Origin: Blastocatellia bacterium
GTDB taxonomy: Bacteria > Acidobacteriota > Blastocatellia > Pyrinomonadales > Pyrinomonadaceae
Assembly: GCA_003175865.1 (NCBI GenBank)
Contig: PSRF01000142.1
Coordinates: 1-7,061, forward strand
Length of the DNA stretch: 7,061 bases
Direction: 5' to 3'
Part shown: piece after piece, positions 5,326-7,061 of the stretch
Numbering within the stretch: position 1 is the stretch's first letter
Layout of the letters: each line of letters starts with the position of its first letter
The notes under the pieces: model-generated
Told to the model about the DNA's origin: nothing
Databases searched by the model: none
What the model saw: only the letters and a program-made list of their open reading frames with translations
Position numbers and translations under genes: made by a program

Positions 5326-7061
5326 GTGGCTTCGGCGGCTTCAGTTAAAAAAGACTTGAAAACGGACGCGCCCTCGACAAAGTCTTCGTCTTTACCCGGA
5401 TTGTGTCTTGCAGCAGTCTTAACCCATAACAAGACAGACGCGTTAAATCAGCGCGTCGAGGGTGAATGGATTCACACATCAGCCGGTGAGTTTATTGACC
5501 GGGTCAAGGCCGTGGCACTGGGGTTGGCCTCACTGGGGGTAAGACCCGGTGATCGAATCGCTCTCCTTTCTGAAAATCGCCCGGAATGGTCGATAGCGGA
5601 CCTGGCGATCCTTTGTCTTGGTGCAATCAACGTTCCGATTTATACGACTCAAGCCGTCGAGCAGATCGAGTACATTCTTCGCGACTCAGGTGCGAGAGCA
5701 ATCTTTATCTCAAACCGCAGACTCTTCAAACATGCGCGATCGGTGCTTACCGATCGCATGCTCGAGCACATAATCTTCTTCGATCCGGAAGCTGCCGACG
5801 GAGTTGAGCACGCTATTGTCCTGGGAAGTCTCGAAGAGAAGGGACGGGCGCAAGCCGAGGAACGGCCTGAAGCATTCGACGCCTATCTGAAGGCGGTGCG
5901 ACCGGATGATCTCGCAACAATAATTTACACCTCAGGTACGACCGGGGAACCAAAGGGTGTGATGCTGACGCACAATAACTTCATGTCAAACGTGTTGTCA
6001 GTAAGTAGGGGTTTGCCGATTGGTCCAACAGACGTTGCACTCTCCGTGTTGCCGTTGTCTCACATTTTCGAGCGCACTGGATTCTACGTGTTCTGCTATA
6101 CCGGTATATCGGTGTATTACGCGGCATCGTTCGATCAGGTCGGCGAAAATTTGCGAGAAGTTAAACCCACAGTTATGACAGCTGTGCCGCGACTCTTTGA
6201 AAAGGTCTACCACCGCATTGTGAAGAAGGGCATGTCGCAGAAAGGATGGAAGAAGAACGTATTCATGAGTTCACTCACCGTTGGGCAGCATTATGGTGAG
6301 TTGAAAGACAATCGACGATGGGTACCGCTCGGGTTACGACTGAAACAACGCCTTGCGAGTCGTCTGGTTTTTTCAAAATGGCGCGAAGGGATAGGTGGTC
6401 GGTTGAGATATTTTGTTTCAGGTGGTGCCCCACTTTCACCGGCACTTTCGTATGCGTATTTGGCTGCGGGCATTCCTATTCTGCAGGGCTATGGGGCGAC
6501 AGAAACTTGTATCGTTTGCGCTAATCGTCCCGGAAACAATCATGTAGGTTCGGTAGGAATTCCATTTGAGGGCATCGAATTAAAGATCGCGGAAGACGGT
6601 GAGATTCTTGTTCGTGGTCCAAATGTGATGCGCGGTTACTACGGCCAACCTGAAGCTACTGCCGAAGTGCTCAAAGATGGTTGGTTCTATACTGGTGATG
6701 TCGGCCATCTCGACAAAGAGGGTCGTTTGTACATCACCGATCGCAAAAAAGATCTCTTCAAGCTTTCCAACGGCAAGTACGTAGCGCCACAATTGATTGA
6801 AAGTCTATTGAAGCAAAGTGAGCTTATAAGCCAGGTGGTGGTTGTTGGTGCTGGTCGTAAACAACCTGTCGCGTTAGTGGTGCCGGATTGGGAGAATCTG
6901 ACTCACGCTTTGAGCGATGCGAAGGAAACATTTCCGAAGGATCGGACCGAACTCAGTAAAGATGCTGCGGCTATCAAATTGGTTCAAAGGGATCTGGCAG
7001 GACTAACGTCTGACCTTGCCGACTATGAACGCATCCGTCGCGTTGCGTTGCTGCCCAATGA
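5326..7061 (+). CDS. Long-chain fatty acid-CoA ligase, AMP-forming (3' truncated)
   Basis: The frame is open from GTG 5326 to the window end: 578 codons plus two bases. The enzyme activates fatty acids through an acyl-adenylate, then forms acyl-CoA, in the cytoplasm or at the membrane face. The adenylate-forming superfamily motifs are in order: the phosphate-binding P-loop YTSGTTGEPKGV (201-212), PLSHIFERT, FVSGGAPLS, the acyl/adenylate motif GYGATET (388-394), WFYTGD (453-458) and the hinge region TDRKKDLFKLSNGKYVAP (471-488). The pattern is closest to the FAA1/COG1022 long-chain group. Members are around 600 residues, so only about 20-40 residues are missing, including the expected C-terminal catalytic lysine. 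A Ser/Thr/Lys-rich stretch of about 20 residues precedes the conserved core. It follows the ligase gene by 60 bp on the same strand and may be co-transcribed. No internal stop or frameshift was seen. Acyl chain length preference cannot be read from the sequence. Confidence 0.93.
   Translation, partial: MASAASVKKDLKTDAPSTKSSSLPGLCLAAVLTHNKTDALNQRVEGEWIHTSAGEFIDRVKAVALGLASLGVRPGDRIALLSENRPEWSIADLAILCLGAINVPIYTTQAVEQIEYILRDSGARAIFISNRRLFKHARSVLTDRMLEHIIFFDPEAADGVEHAIVLGSLEEKGRAQAEERPEAFDAYLKAVRPDDLATIIYTSGTTGEPKGVMLTHNNFMSNVLSVSRGLPIGPTDVALSVLPLSHIFERTGFYVFCYTGISVYYAASFDQVGENLREVKPTVMTAVPRLFEKVYHRIVKKGMSQKGWKKNVFMSSLTVGQHYGELKDNRRWVPLGLRLKQRLASRLVFSKWREGIGGRLRYFVSGGAPLSPALSYAYLAAGIPILQGYGATETCIVCANRPGNNHVGSVGIPFEGIELKIAEDGEILVRGPNVMRGYYGQPEATAEVLKDGWFYTGDVGHLDKEGRLYITDRKKDLFKLSNGKYVAPQLIESLLKQSELISQVVVVGAGRKQPVALVVPDWENLTHALSDAKETFPKDRTELSKDAAAIKLVQRDLAGLTSDLADYERIRRVALLPN

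Noticed and set aside
5174..5359. A small + strand open frame covering the ligase end and the following gap
   Set aside because: It mostly overlaps the conserved ligase frame in another phase, has no recognisable protein features, and runs across the synthetase ribosome site and start.
1..7061. CRISPR arrays, insertion sequences, tRNA/rRNA genes, defence or phage systems
   Set aside because: Reading through the window showed no regularly spaced repeats, no transposase or terminal inverted repeats, and no structured RNA signature. Nearly all bases are accounted for by five ordinary-looking coding regions.

Overview
This window reads as part of a surface-polysaccharide (exopolysaccharide or O-antigen-like) locus from a Gram-negative-type bacterium, followed by a lipid-activation gene. 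All recognisable genes are on the + strand. Base composition looks balanced and even by eye, with no sign of an inserted foreign segment. The combination of a WecA-like transferase fused to a FlaA1/CapD-type N-terminal half, a TPR protein overlapping an O-antigen ligase gene, and an acyl-CoA synthetase would fit Acidobacteriota or a similar environmental lineage. That placement is a guess from architecture; there is no rRNA or marker gene here.

Layout: (1) 1-498, the C-terminal 165 residues of an NAD-dependent sugar-nucleotide epimerase/dehydratase whose start lies outside the window. (2) 499-643, a 145-bp gap with a short dyad and a weak hairpin, the only gap large enough for an obvious internal promoter. 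(3) 644-2446, a 600-residue membrane protein joining a complete MraY/WecA-type phosphoglycosyltransferase to four further membrane helices and a Rossmann domain of the FlaA1/WbaP kind. (4) 2447-2507, a short gap with a hairpin. (5) 2508-3806, a membrane-anchored TPR protein ending in a probable carbohydrate-binding-like beta-sandwich. (6) 3778-5265, a Wzy/WaaL-family polymerase or ligase whose start overlaps the end of the previous gene. (7) 5326-7061, an AMP-forming long-chain acyl-CoA synthetase with a GTG start and a good Shine-Dalgarno, cut by the window end just before its expected C-terminus.

Inferred working model: the epimerase helps make a nucleotide sugar. The WecA-like half of the fusion loads the first sugar-1-phosphate onto undecaprenyl phosphate at the cytoplasmic face. 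After flipping, the Wzy/WaaL-like protein polymerises or transfers the glycan on the outer face, perhaps with the TPR/beta-sandwich protein as partner. The acyl-CoA synthetase may be an ordinary fatty-acid gene that follows the cluster.

I found no CRISPR array, tRNA, rRNA, insertion sequence, phage gene or defence system. The two points most worth following up are the transferase/FlaA1-half fusion and the TPR/beta-sandwich partner of the ligase. Neither is demonstrably a new system from sequence alone.
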